Source: Flavobacteriia bacterium 40-80 (GTDB lineage: Bacteria > Bacteroidota > Bacteroidia > Flavobacteriales_D > Crocinitomicaceae). Taken from it: a stretch of 64,000 nt of DNA. How positions within the stretch are numbered: position 1 is the first letter of the stretch; each line of letters begins with the position of its first letter. Positions 44,919-54,034 of this stretch are shown here, piece by piece. Location: positions 1 through 64,000 of the forward strand of contig MKVF01000021.1 of NCBI GenBank assembly GCA_001899145.1. Reading direction: 5' to 3'. Under the pieces are notes generated by a model. That model made no database searches, was not told the DNA's origin, and saw only the letters and a program-made list of their open reading frames with translations. Made by a program: the position numbers and the translations under genes.

Positions 44919-46223
44919 ATGAACAAAAAAAGAAATACTATTCTGTTGTTTAGCCTTTGCTTTCTGATTCTGCTGGGATTACAGGTTTTTTATATCTATA
45001 ATTCTTATCGTCTCGAAGAAAAGGAAATGAACAGGAAGGCCCGTGAAATTTCTGATGATATTTTGAAAGAAATGGCTAAAATAAGCAGTGAAACAGACGA
45101 AGAGGAGTTTGTCAGAAATATTTTCTTATTGAACCGGGAAACATTTTTGACACACAAAGAGATTCATCATTTCAGCCGCTCTTTTCAGCCACCGGAGCAT
45201 TTCAATCAGGCTGTGGATAAGCTGCTGAAAGAAAAGACACAGGGGACGGGCTTTCAGATAGCTTTGAAAAATGAAGTTTTTTCAATTTATGATGAAAATC
45301 AAAAAAAAGAATTGCTGCCGGCACTTAACCCTATAGTTTTGTATCAGAGTACAAGTAAGGTAACAGAAGGACATGTTATTAGTGAAGGAAAATGGAACAG
45401 CCACCTGTCGCAGACAGATACGGATAAAAACCTGGATGAAAAATACAATTATATATTAAAATCAAAAGCGACGTTTCAGCTTTTGAATGTCCATTCTTTA
45501 GTAATCCGGAAAATTATTCCTCTGTGTCTGGTAAGTCTTTCTATTCTTGGGTTTCTGCTCTATCTTTTCTGGAGGAATCTTAAAAGCATTGAGCTTCAGA
45601 ACCAAAAGATCGCCCAGCTTCACACAACGATTGATTCGATTGCCCATGAATTAAATACACCTATAACGACCATGAAGTTCGCGATCGCCTCTTCCGGGCC
45701 GGATACTTCCAGAGAATTAATGGAACGGCAGCTGGATCGATTGGAACATATTGTTTCTTCCATTCATACAACAGAAAATAAAGACGAGCTGATCATTGAA
45801 AAAGAAATAGAAGCATGCATTCAACAGATCAAAAGCAGCTATCCTTCTCTGCATATTCTTGATAAAATACACTTCACAAAAAATGAATCACTGACAAAAC
45901 AGGTGTTTGAATCGGTTTTAAAAAATCTGGTGGATAATTCGTTTAAATACAAAGCAAAAAATGTTCTGATACAGCTGACTTTCGGAAAGATGATCGAGCT
46001 GACCGTTTCGGATGACGGGATCGGGATTCCGGAAACAGAGCACGCTCATATATTTAAAAAATATTACCGGGTATCACGTGTTGAAAATCATGAAATTAAC
46101 GGTCTTGGCGTAGGCTTGTATCTGGTAAAAAAAATGATCGGGAGAAATAAGGGCTCTATTAAAGTGATTTCCGGCCTGGTAAGTGGAGTAACATTTAAAA
46201 TCAGCCTGCCAAATGAAAAATAA
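44919..46223 (+). CDS. Sensor histidine kinase
   Basis: 434 residues (an extra Met at 44916 is possible). TM1 at about 8-27, a periplasmic sensor domain of about 170 residues without known fold, TM2 at about 200-220, then HisKA with the phospho-acceptor His (residue 244 counted from 44916, in SIAHELNTPITT) and a HATPase domain with NLVDNSFKY, DDGIGI and GLGVGLYLV. The response regulator overlaps it by 11 bp. It is divergent from the outer-membrane barrel gene, which is the probable target. The signal is unknown. Confidence 0.92.
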   Translation: MNKKRNTILLFSLCFLILLGLQVFYIYNSYRLEEKEMNRKAREISDDILKEMAKISSETDEEEFVRNIFLLNRETFLTHKEIHHFSRSFQPPEHFNQAVDKLLKEKTQGTGFQIALKNEVFSIYDENQKKELLPALNPIVLYQSTSKVTEGHVISEGKWNSHLSQTDTDKNLDEKYNYILKSKATFQLLNVHSLVIRKIIPLCLVSLSILGFLLYLFWRNLKSIELQNQKIAQLHTTIDSIAHELNTPITTMKFAIASSGPDTSRELMERQLDRLEHIVSSIHTTENKDELIIEKEIEACIQQIKSSYPSLHILDKIHFTKNESLTKQVFESVLKNLVDNSFKYKAKNVLIQLTFGKMIELTVSDDGIGIPETEHAHIFKKYYRVSRVENHEINGLGVGLYLVKKMIGRNKGSIKVISGLVSGVTFKISLPNEK

Positions 46224-46893
46224 GATAATTCTGGTAGAAGATGATGTTGATTTAGGAACGGTGCTGAAGCAATATCTTGAGTTTTCCGACTTTGAGGTCA
46301 AATGGTTCAGCTCTCCGGCGGCTCTTTTGGAAAGCATTAGTGACTATTCCGGTTTCGATGCAGCGGTTTTAGATGTGATGCTTCCGGGAATGGATGGTTT
46401 TCAGCTTAGTAAGGAGTTGCGTAAACATACGCAGATTCCTTTTTTATTTCTGACTGCAAAAGGACAAAGCATTGACAGGATTCTCGGCTTAAAGCTCGGA
46501 GCAGAAGATTATATCACCAAACCGTGCGAGCCGGAAGAGCTGATTCTCCGCCTCCGTAATATTCTGAAACGACAAACAGGTAACCCATCCGGAAACAAGA
46601 TCAGAATAGGGGATTATGAATTTTTCCCTTCTCAGTACCTGCTGAAATATGAAGAGCAGACATTCTGCATGACCGAAAAAGAAGCTGATCTTTTACAGCT
46701 ATTATCTTCCCGGAACAATGATGTGATCAGCAGGAAAGAGATTTTAGAAAAATTATGGGGAGAAGACAATTATTTTCTGGGGCGTAGCCTGGATGTTTTT
46801 ATGACGAGATTACGTAAATTTCTGCAGCTGGACAGCCGTATAAAACTGGAATCAATACGCGGAGTTGGTTTCAGGGTGAATTTCCCGGTGTAA
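46213..46893 (+). CDS. OmpR-family response regulator
   Basis: 226 residues. Receiver domain with acidic pocket EDD (9-11), phospho-acceptor D54 in AAVLDVMLPGMDG and the conserved Lys in LTAKGQ; C-terminal winged helix with LTxKEAxLL-like MTEKEADLLQLL and a terminal RGVGFRVN. It partners with the overlapping kinase. The 11-bp-spaced GGTTAA repeats upstream of the pair fit its DNA-binding class, suggesting autoregulation and control of the barrel gene. Confidence 0.94.
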   Translation: MKNKIILVEDDVDLGTVLKQYLEFSDFEVKWFSSPAALLESISDYSGFDAAVLDVMLPGMDGFQLSKELRKHTQIPFLFLTAKGQSIDRILGLKLGAEDYITKPCEPEELILRLRNILKRQTGNPSGNKIRIGDYEFFPSQYLLKYEEQTFCMTEKEADLLQLLSSRNNDVISRKEILEKLWGEDNYFLGRSLDVFMTRLRKFLQLDSRIKLESIRGVGFRVNFPV

Positions 46894-46924
46894 TGCACGA
46901 TGGCCAGTTTGGCTTGTTCCAGGA

Positions 46925-47452
46925 TTATTTATTTTCCTGCTCTTTAAACCACCCCGAATACATCAGATAATTTCTTGAAATCCGCTCCACTTCCCCGTTG
47001 AACAGTTCAGGTGAAAGTGTTTTGACCTTTTTTGCCGGAACACCTGCATAAACACTCCATGGTTCAACCTTTGTTCCTTCCAGCAGCACTGCTCCTGCGG
47101 CGATAATACAGTTTGCCCCGATATGGCAGTTATCCATTACAATCGATCCCATTCCTATCAGCACATTTTCTTCAATCGTACATCCATGAACAATTGCGTT
47201 ATGGCCAATGGAAACAAAATCACCGATAACGGTTTTGGTTTTTTCATACGTGCAGTGAATGACTGCTCCGTCCTGGATGTTTACTGCATTGCCGATGCGT
47301 ATGGAATTGACATCGCCGCGGATCACGGCATTGAACCAGACAGAACACTGATTGCCCATTATCACATCGCCGATAATCGAAGCGTTTTCAGCCATCCAGC
47401 AGTCTTCTCCCCAAACGGGAGCATAACCACGGCAAGATTTTATAAGTGCCAT
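46925..47452 (-). CDS. Gamma-class carbonic anhydrase family protein
   Basis: 175 residues forming a left-handed beta-helix of hexapeptide repeats. Three metal-binding histidines are visible: GAVIHCT and SIGHNAIVHGC. Members (YrdA/PaaY/CaiE) are zinc or iron carbonic anhydrases, though some are acyltransferase-like with unknown activity. It is followed by plsC upstream at 5 bp spacing, in one operon. Confidence 0.88.
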   Translation of the reverse strand: MALIKSCRGYAPVWGEDCWMAENASIIGDVIMGNQCSVWFNAVIRGDVNSIRIGNAVNIQDGAVIHCTYEKTKTVIGDFVSIGHNAIVHGCTIEENVLIGMGSIVMDNCHIGANCIIAAGAVLLEGTKVEPWSVYAGVPAKKVKTLSPELFNGEVERISRNYLMYSGWFKEQENK

Positions 47453-47457
47453 TTTAA

Positions 47458-48228
47458 TTAGTTATTAGTTGATTTAAATCCATAAAGCTCACGAAGAGGT
47501 TCTTCGATTATATCGAAACATTTCTTTCTAAGCTCTGACATTCCCATTGACTGAACTTCTTCCCTGGATATATAAGGATGAACAATAGCTTTGGCAATAC
47601 CCGGGCGAGCGACCGAGAACCAATGATTCGGTTCTTCGATGATTTTAAAGTTCCTTGTAAATGTGATAGGTAGAACAGCGATATTTTCTCTTTTGGCCAG
47701 CTCAAACGCACCATTTTTAAACGGTGCCAGGCGAGGAGCGTAGCCTTCGATAATTCCTCCTTCCGGAAAGATCACAATGGACAATCCGTTTTTCAGTGCT
47801 TTCCGGCATTTTAAGAGGGACTGTGCCGCTTTTTTCTGGTTTTTACGGTAAACAGGAATGTGATAATGCTTAAACAATGTTTTAAAGAGTGGTATCTTCA
47901 GCAGCTCAGATTTAGCCATAAAAATAAACGGATAGTCGGGTAAAATATGACACATCAGAAAAACATCCAGAAATGAAGTGTGATTGGATATAATAATGAA
48001 AGGCTCTTTTGGAAGTTCGACAGCTTTATTTTCGGTAATCAGAAAAACCAGTGTCAATAAGTTTAAAACTCTTGCCCAGATCCGGTGTAGAAAATAGGTG
48101 AATTTTGGGTTTTTTATAATGTAAAATCCCAGTAGGAATAAGGGATAAAGCGCAAGGAATACTGCAAAGAATACCGCCAGATAATACAGCTTGTAAAGGA
48201 AATAGAAACTATTTTTTAGCAGCTTCAT
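47458..48228 (-). CDS. plsC: 1-acyl-sn-glycerol-3-phosphate acyltransferase
   Basis: 256 residues. Two N-terminal hydrophobic segments, then the acyltransferase motif NHTSFLD (HX4D), and the motif FPEGGI that binds the glycerol phosphate. It makes phosphatidic acid in membrane lipid synthesis. Ornithine-lipid acyltransferase is an alternative reading. Same operon as the carbonic anhydrase-like gene. Confidence 0.88.
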   Translation of the reverse strand: MKLLKNSFYFLYKLYYLAVFFAVFLALYPLFLLGFYIIKNPKFTYFLHRIWARVLNLLTLVFLITENKAVELPKEPFIIISNHTSFLDVFLMCHILPDYPFIFMAKSELLKIPLFKTLFKHYHIPVYRKNQKKAAQSLLKCRKALKNGLSIVIFPEGGIIEGYAPRLAPFKNGAFELAKRENIAVLPITFTRNFKIIEEPNHWFSVARPGIAKAIVHPYISREEVQSMGMSELRKKCFDIIEEPLRELYGFKSTNN

Positions 48229-48263
48229 CCGGAAGAATTTATTCTATTAGAATTTAAAATTTT

Positions 48264-48271
48264 TAATTTTG
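48264..48271 (+). promoter_or_regulatory. -7 promoter box TAATTTTG for trpS
   Basis: TAnnTTTG match 17 nt before the trpS ATG. Confidence 0.55.
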
Positions 48272-48288
48272 GTAAAAATACAAAATAA

Positions 48289-49263
48289 ATGGCAAGAATA
48301 CTAACAGGAATTCAAAGTACGGGAACCCCTCATCTGGGGAATATTTTAGGTGCAATTTATCCTGCAATTCAATTAGCCAATAAAGAAGAAAATGATGCAT
48401 TTCTTTTTATTGCAAACCTGCATTCTCTGACACAGATCAAAGATGCTGAAATATTGAAGCAGAATACGTATTCAGTAGCTGCTGCCTGGTTAGCTTTCGG
48501 GCTGGATCCTCATAAAACCGTATTTTACCGTCAAAGCGACGTGCCACAGGTGACGGAGCTGACATGGTACCTGAACTGTTATTTTCCATTTACACGCCTA
48601 TCGCTGGCGCATGGATTTAAAGACAAGCAAGATGTTTTACAGGACGTGAATGCCGGTTTATTTGATTATCCTATGCTGATGGCCGCAGATATTTTAATGT
48701 ATGACGCGGAATATGTGCCGGTTGGGAAAGACCAGCTTCAGCACCTGGAAATGACCAGAGATGTTGCTTCCCGCTTCAATAATATCCACGGAGAAACGTT
48801 CCTGCTGCCGAAAGAAATCATTCAGGAAGAAATCATGATCATTCCGGGGACAGACGGGAATAAAATGAGCAAATCCCGCAATAATATCATCAATATTTTC
48901 GCTCCCGAAAAGGAGTTGAAGAAGCAGGTAATGTCGATCCAGACCGATTCAAAATCTCTGGAAGAGCCGAAGAATCCGGATGAATGCAACATTTACAACA
49001 TTTACAAGCTGATCTGTTCCCCTGAAGAAAACGAGCAGATGCGTGCAAACTATCTGAACGGAGGATTTGGTTACGGCCACGCGAAAACCGCATTGCTGAA
49101 CCTGATCCTGACAAAATTTGAGCAACAACGCCGGATTTTTGATGATTATATGAATAACCCGGAAAAGATCGAAGAAATTTTAAAGATCGGTGCAGATAAA
49201 GCAACGGCTGTCTCTACCGTCATATTAAAAAGAGTCCGTGAAAAGCTGGGTTTTAAAATATAA
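48289..49263 (+). CDS. trpS: Tryptophanyl-tRNA synthetase
   Basis: 324 residues, class I aminoacyl-tRNA synthetase. The HIGH-like motif is TGTPHLGN (near 11-18) and the KMSKS motif is in DGNKMSKSRNN. It charges tRNA-Trp. A short promoter-leader precedes it; the following lipoprotein gene overlaps its last 26 bp through a GTG start. Confidence 0.97.
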   Translation: MARILTGIQSTGTPHLGNILGAIYPAIQLANKEENDAFLFIANLHSLTQIKDAEILKQNTYSVAAAWLAFGLDPHKTVFYRQSDVPQVTELTWYLNCYFPFTRLSLAHGFKDKQDVLQDVNAGLFDYPMLMAADILMYDAEYVPVGKDQLQHLEMTRDVASRFNNIHGETFLLPKEIIQEEIMIIPGTDGNKMSKSRNNIINIFAPEKELKKQVMSIQTDSKSLEEPKNPDECNIYNIYKLICSPEENEQMRANYLNGGFGYGHAKTALLNLILTKFEQQRRIFDDYMNNPEKIEEILKIGADKATAVSTVILKRVREKLGFKI

Positions 49264-50617
49264 CCTTTTCATACTAATGGGTTTTGTGTTGTTTTCCTGT
49301 TCGGAAGCTGCCAAAAACCCCTTTCTTAAATCCGAACAAAATACCATATCGATCGCTTCCGAATGCCGTTTGGAAGCGTTTGATTTTTATAGCAATGACG
49401 CTTTCTCAAAACTTATTAAAGACCTGGTGTGCGATCCGGTCTTCTATTACGATGAAAATTCCGGTCAGGTCAAGTCAGCGGTTATTTCTTCCTACCGCTG
49501 GGTACATGAAAGTGAAATCGCTTTAAAGGTAAACACAGCCAAAGTATTTCACGACAGCCCTGTTTTCCGATTGGATAAGGGAAGATACCTTTCTGCCGGG
49601 GATATCGCCCATTCTATTCGTCTTTTTGCTAAAAATTCAAAATATCCGCAGGTAAAAGCTTTTCTTTCCACGTTCCAGAAACTGACTCCTGCCGGAGATG
49701 ATGAGCTCATCATCAGCTTGGAAAAGAATGTGTCTGAAAACGATTTTCTGCGGGAATTAGCCGCGATAGAATTGTTTGTTGTTCCAAAGGAACTGAAGAA
49801 AATTGAAGAACTCAAAGATCTCATCGGAACAGCTTTATATTCCGTTAGTGCTGTTTCAAGAGAACAGGTACATCTGAAGGTATTTAAAAATCATGCACTT
49901 TTCAAGCAAAAAGGCAACGGAGATTTCTCCTATCCAAATGCGTATCGTCTGAATTTGAATATTCCTAAAAACAAGCTTTTGCACTTGTTTACTTCCGGAC
50001 AGGTTGACGGTATTTTTACGTCTGATATTTCTGAAGCAGCTAAAAAATTCAAGGCAGACGATTATTTTTCAGAAAGTTTTTTTGTCCGGAAAGAGGATGA
50101 GATAACCGTTTTAGCGATCAACTTTGAAAAATCGTTTACTTCCTCTTATCCAAATATTGAGTTTATCAAAGCAATGGTTAATCCGGAAAAACACAATCAG
50201 AGCAGATGCCAGAATCAGCTGATTCATTATTATTCCCTCTATGATCTTGAGAATTATGACGCGCATACCATTACCAGCCTGGATATGTATTTCGATAATG
50301 TGAACCAGGAATTTGAATCATTTGTACGGAAAAATTTTGCTGGTCATAAAATAAACCTGAGCTCCGGCACGGATTTCCCGGATGTATTGATTTACCGGTT
50401 AATGCTGCCTTCTGTCTTCAGAGAACAGACGGATAAGTATATTCTTCAGTATTATGCTTCCAAGGGATTTATCAATGATGAAAAAATTTCTAAAGAAGCG
50501 AACATAAAGCTTTTTTCTCCGGCAAAGTACCTTTTGTTTAATGAAAAAATAAAATTTTTAAACGGCAACTTTGATACGAGAAATGATTTTTCCTGTATCT
50601 TTAAGGTAGATAATTAA
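49238..50617 (+). CDS. Lipoprotein resembling a family 5 solute-binding protein
   Basis: 459 residues. The N-terminus (MKSWVLKYNLFILMGFVLFSC) is a complete lipoprotein signal with Cys21 as the lipidated residue. It requires the GTG start at 49238, 26 bp inside trpS; the later ATG (49277) would remove the charged n-region. The body resembles periplasmic oligopeptide-binding (SBP_bac_5) proteins (RYLSAGDIAHSIRLF), but no ABC transporter genes are near and similarity is weak. It might bind a peptide or act in the envelope. Confidence 0.75.
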   Translation: MKSWVLKYNLFILMGFVLFSCSEAAKNPFLKSEQNTISIASECRLEAFDFYSNDAFSKLIKDLVCDPVFYYDENSGQVKSAVISSYRWVHESEIALKVNTAKVFHDSPVFRLDKGRYLSAGDIAHSIRLFAKNSKYPQVKAFLSTFQKLTPAGDDELIISLEKNVSENDFLRELAAIELFVVPKELKKIEELKDLIGTALYSVSAVSREQVHLKVFKNHALFKQKGNGDFSYPNAYRLNLNIPKNKLLHLFTSGQVDGIFTSDISEAAKKFKADDYFSESFFVRKEDEITVLAINFEKSFTSSYPNIEFIKAMVNPEKHNQSRCQNQLIHYYSLYDLENYDAHTITSLDMYFDNVNQEFESFVRKNFAGHKINLSSGTDFPDVLIYRLMLPSVFREQTDKYILQYYASKGFINDEKISKEANIKLFSPAKYLLFNEKIKFLNGNFDTRNDFSCIFKVDN

Positions 50618-50666
50618 TCTTTTTTATTAACACTTTTAGCCCTCTCAGCTTGCAACAACGGGTAGC

Positions 50667-50697
50667 GCATCTGGATAAAACGGATGCGTTTTTTATT
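50667..50697 (+). terminator. Rho-independent terminator
   Basis: Stem CGCATC/GATGCG (50667-50672 and 50684-50689) plus T run, after the lipoprotein gene. Confidence 0.75.
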
Positions 50698-50706
50698 TAG
50701 TTCTGC

Positions 50707-51411
50707 TTACTCAAAAACAGTTTGTAGAATTTCAACAGATTTGAAGGTTTTAAATTCCGGGATGTGGAACCTGCAATAATCCATCAGCACATTCAGCAAT
50801 TTTTTCCGGTCGTTCTTTTTAAGCGGATAACTTAAAATCGTAAGGCGATCCTGCCGGAACAAAAAAGATAATGTTTCCATTTCATCCCCGAAATGATAAA
50901 GCACTCCGTCGGGCTTATGATCCGAAAAGCGGGCGCTTTCAATATCAAAAAACTTTCCGGAAGAAGTGCTTGGCTTCAGCCCTAGTTTTTCAATCCACCG
51001 GATCATCCAGAAAACAGGGTAATTAGTGATTTCCTCTGATTCATTCAGCCAGATCAGCTCTTGTTCTATCTCTTCAAAAAGATGAGGTTCTGCATATTGA
51101 ATTTTCCCGAGCAGCTGTCCCAGGAATTCGTTCATGAAAAAGAGGATGCTCGTTTTTACGGGATGCTGATAAAGATTGGAAAGTGCAGCTGTTGAATTAA
51201 TGGAATTAATGCTTGCCAGCGCATCTTCATTGTGCTGGTAATAATTAATTTCTACAATTCTTAAAGGAAGCAGTGTTGCTGCATTTTTCTTTTTTCCGCC
51301 TTTATAAATAAAAGATTTTAATCCGGACGATTTTGTAAAACAGGAGATTATGACACTTGTATCACTATAGCTGATCCTTTTAATGATAATTGCTTTACAC
51401 GTTTCTTTCAC
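50707..51411 (-). CDS. recO: DNA repair protein RecO
   Basis: 234 residues. N-terminal OB fold (KAIIIKRISYSDTSVII...FTKSSGLKSFIYKG) and a helical C-terminal domain, without the zinc-binding cysteines of other lineages. RecO with RecR loads RecA on SSB-coated gaps. The start is GTG at 51411, 1 bp after the porZ stop, so it depends on porZ translation. Confidence 0.9.
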   Translation of the reverse strand: MKETCKAIIIKRISYSDTSVIISCFTKSSGLKSFIYKGGKKKNAATLLPLRIVEINYYQHNEDALASINSINSTAALSNLYQHPVKTSILFFMNEFLGQLLGKIQYAEPHLFEEIEQELIWLNESEEITNYPVFWMIRWIEKLGLKPSTSSGKFFDIESARFSDHKPDGVLYHFGDEMETLSFLFRQDRLTILSYPLKKNDRKKLLNVLMDYCRFHIPEFKTFKSVEILQTVFE

Positions 51412-51412
51412 G

Positions 51413-53737
51413 TTAACGAATGACCGTTACTTTGCCTACTTTTCTTCCTTTTCCTTCCTTTGGTGCCGTCCAGATCAGGTAAACGCCGGTCGCGACTTTT
51501 TCTCCTGTCACTTTTTTACAGTCCCACACCGCTGTTCCTCCATTGGAAGCAGTTTCATAGACGATATTGCCTGCCATATCCGTAATTTTCACATCGGAAT
51601 CCGTTTTTATTCCCTGAATGGTAACTACACCTTCATATTCCGGCTGTACAGGATTCGGGAAAACGATCGTTTCATCGTATGTTTCCGTACCTGTGGAAGC
51701 ATCTGTTCTCAGGGAGGTCAATCCTAGACTGGTTACTACAAACAGCTCTCCTGTCTTAGGGTTAAATTCCATGTCGAGAATGTTGTTGGAAATCAGCTTG
51801 CTATTGGTAGTGTTAAACTCGTGAATAATGCTGTACCCGTCAGCAGCCAGACAAAAAACACCGGAATTAGCGGTCCCAAACCATTTTCTGTTACCTCCAT
51901 CTACCGTTCCACAGGTGATATAAGTTTCTCCGAAGAAATATTCCGTACTTTCACCAAATTCGATTTTTGGGCGATAGGTGTTATAATTCCCATAGCTTGC
52001 GGCGGCAACAGATCCCGGATTACTAAGAATAGAGAAACCTTCTGTCGTAGTAATCCATAATTTTCCATCAGTTGCTTTTATGATGTCTGTTACGTCGTTA
52101 TTCGGCAAAGCACCGGTGAAATCACCTTCATTAAGAATTTTATAAGTATCATCCGAGGCATCATCGATTGTTCCATTTGGAAAATAACCGACAATACCGA
52201 TTCCCGGAACCGAAAACCAGGGATTCCCGTCGTCATCAAGAAGCAGCTTTTCTACGAACCGCTGCTTGGTGCTGCCTCCCGTGTCGAATTTATACAGTAC
52301 GCCGTCTTTTGTAAGGACTTTTAAAGGATAGTTAGTATGTGTATTAATCATCCAGAGGTTCCCTTTACTGTCGTATTGCACTTCCGAAATACAAGTCAAA
52401 CTTTGAAGAGTAAGGAAATTTTCAATAACTGAATTTCCGAGACCGTACATTTCTGAAACCTGCTGATTGTCTTTAATAATAAACAAGGAATACTTCTCAC
52501 CGCAGCCGCTGATCGCCATGATATTCTCATCTTTCGGATGAATGGCGACACCATTCAGATCCCATACATGGATCGAGTCGAGCATCGGCTGGTTATATTT
52601 CGAATAGTGCTTCCAGGTTTCATCCTGAAAAGTATAGGCTTGTGCGCCGATATAGCTCGCTCCGAATTTCGAAACTCTCCCGGCAGACATAATCAGCTTT
52701 TCCTTCCGGGCGCTAATCCGATAAAACTCATTGGAAGGAGGACCGGCAGGTGTTAGTTTTTTATTATTCCAGTTTCCGTTAAATTTAACCAGTCCCGCAC
52801 CGTTATCCGCAATGTAAAATTCATTTTCTTTCACTTTTACAACTGCTCTCATGTCGAGCGGAGAGCCAAATTCGTAGTTATAGAAACGCTCAAGATTCAC
52901 AAATGCCTGGTCATATTCTGTTACACCGTACGGATCCACCAGGTACATTTTATTGTCGAATATTTTAATGTCTTTCAGTTCGTTGTCTCCGGAAAGCGGA
53001 TAGCTTAAACTGCCGTTAGCGTATTTCAACAAGGTATCATTCCCGTATTTTTCGTTTGATTTGATCAGCAGCAACTGTTGATCCCACAGTGTCATTTTTG
53101 TATAAAAGAGGGAATCATTAGTGATCGTTGTTGCAGGAACAGGCTGCCATTGAGCATAATCTACCAGGATGGGGTTGTTTTTATAAGCTTTATATAATCC
53201 CTTAGATGTCAATGCGTAAAGGCTGTCGTTCAGAAATTCAAGCTTCAGGTTCTGATCTCCGTTATTGTTGGTGTACCAGGTTTCTTTTATTTCGTTTTTT
53301 TCGGGATTTATAACCAGAATACCCAATCCTGAAACAGCATATATCGTCCCGTTTCTCTGGGAAAAGCTGCTGATTTTTTTTGGTCCGAGCACGCTTGCCA
53401 TTTTCAGATATGGAATATTAACGACCGTATTTTTATGAACTCTGTCAATATTCCCGTTTTCGTAGCCTATCCAGTAAGAATCGGAATTTTGATCGTAATA
53501 GACCGTGCTGATCACTACATCTGAAAGGTAATTGGTATAACTCCAGATGGCCGTTTCATTTGCTTCAATATCGTATTCAAGGATTCCGTTTCTGAAAGCG
53601 CAAAGCACCGTTTTCCCGTCTGTAGCCACTTCTGACGGATTGGTGAATGAAACATGTAATCTCCAATCATATGTTGCTAATTGAGAAAAAACGAATATAT
53701 TTGCAAGCAGCGAAAAGAAAAATACGAGGTGTTTCAT
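51413..53737 (-). CDS. porZ: T9SS anionic-LPS delivery protein PorZ
   Basis: About 774 residues (MKHLVFFFSLLANIF start; an ATG two codons upstream, at 53743, is an alternative). Signal peptide, two tandem beta-propeller regions (about 20-330 and 330-680, with repeated WIGYENG, YAVSGLGIL, LWITTTEGFS blades), and a C-terminal T9SS-type beta-domain (IVFPNPVQPEYEGVV, TGVYLIWTA). In Porphyromonas gingivalis PorZ is the surface subunit of the attachment complex that helps transfer A-LPS to cargo. Here it is followed directly by recO. Confidence 0.9.
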   Translation of the reverse strand: MKHLVFFFSLLANIFVFSQLATYDWRLHVSFTNPSEVATDGKTVLCAFRNGILEYDIEANETAIWSYTNYLSDVVISTVYYDQNSDSYWIGYENGNIDRVHKNTVVNIPYLKMASVLGPKKISSFSQRNGTIYAVSGLGILVINPEKNEIKETWYTNNNGDQNLKLEFLNDSLYALTSKGLYKAYKNNPILVDYAQWQPVPATTITNDSLFYTKMTLWDQQLLLIKSNEKYGNDTLLKYANGSLSYPLSGDNELKDIKIFDNKMYLVDPYGVTEYDQAFVNLERFYNYEFGSPLDMRAVVKVKENEFYIADNGAGLVKFNGNWNNKKLTPAGPPSNEFYRISARKEKLIMSAGRVSKFGASYIGAQAYTFQDETWKHYSKYNQPMLDSIHVWDLNGVAIHPKDENIMAISGCGEKYSLFIIKDNQQVSEMYGLGNSVIENFLTLQSLTCISEVQYDSKGNLWMINTHTNYPLKVLTKDGVLYKFDTGGSTKQRFVEKLLLDDDGNPWFSVPGIGIVGYFPNGTIDDASDDTYKILNEGDFTGALPNNDVTDIIKATDGKLWITTTEGFSILSNPGSVAAASYGNYNTYRPKIEFGESTEYFFGETYITCGTVDGGNRKWFGTANSGVFCLAADGYSIIHEFNTTNSKLISNNILDMEFNPKTGELFVVTSLGLTSLRTDASTGTETYDETIVFPNPVQPEYEGVVTIQGIKTDSDVKITDMAGNIVYETASNGGTAVWDCKKVTGEKVATGVYLIWTAPKEGKGRKVGKVTVIR

Positions 53738-53866
53738 AATCATGAAGAAAACGATTTGAAGCGAAAGTTATTTCATTAGCAAAGTTAAAAAACTAAATTT
53801 AATTCATATCAGCACCAAGGTACTTCTTTCCTTTTTTGGAAGATGTAAACTGGAGATCTGATACAA

Positions 53867-53940
53867 GGCTCCGTAGCTCAATTGTATAGAGCACTGGATT
53901 TCGGCTCCAGCGGTTGGGGGTTAGAATCCCTCCGGGGTCA
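53867..53940 (+). tRNA. tRNA-Arg (anticodon UCG)
   Basis: 74-nt cloverleaf: acceptor GGCTCCG with CGGGGTC (two G-U wobbles), D stem GCTC/GAGC, anticodon stem CTGGA/TCCAG with loop TTTCGGC, T stem GGGGG/CCCTC. The anticodon TCG reads CGA (Arg). CCA is not encoded. The D loop lacks G19 (it has T) and the T loop has A at position 56 (TTAGAAT instead of TTCGAAT); the two changes are complementary. It is probably functional, and its 3' end is the likely anchor of the accessory region that follows. Confidence 0.9.
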
Positions 53941-53947
53941 CGAAAGG

Positions 53948-53979
53948 AATCCGGTTCATCAAAGATGAACCGGATTTTT
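53948..53979 (+). terminator. Terminator of the tRNA-Arg gene
   Basis: 13-bp stem AATCCGGTTCATC/GATGAACCGGATT (53948-53960 and 53964-53976) with a 3-nt loop and T run, starting 8 nt after the tRNA. Confidence 0.92.
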
Positions 53980-54034
53980 CATTTCTGGCTGTGTCGAAAG
54001 TTCACTTTCGAAAGCAGTTGAAATGAAAAATCCG
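53971..54034. repeat. Long interrupted inverted repeat after the tRNA
   Basis: CGGATTTTTCATTTC (53971-53985) is perfectly complementary to 54020-54034; nested inside, TCGAAAG (53994-54000) pairs with CTTTCGA (54005-54011) around a TTCA loop. The outer left arm overlaps the 3' arm of the tRNA terminator, so the two structures exclude each other. Confidence 0.7.

Noticed and set aside
49277-50617. ATG start for the lipoprotein after trpS
   Set aside because: Starting there removes the positively charged n-region; the GTG at 49238 gives a complete lipoprotein signal.
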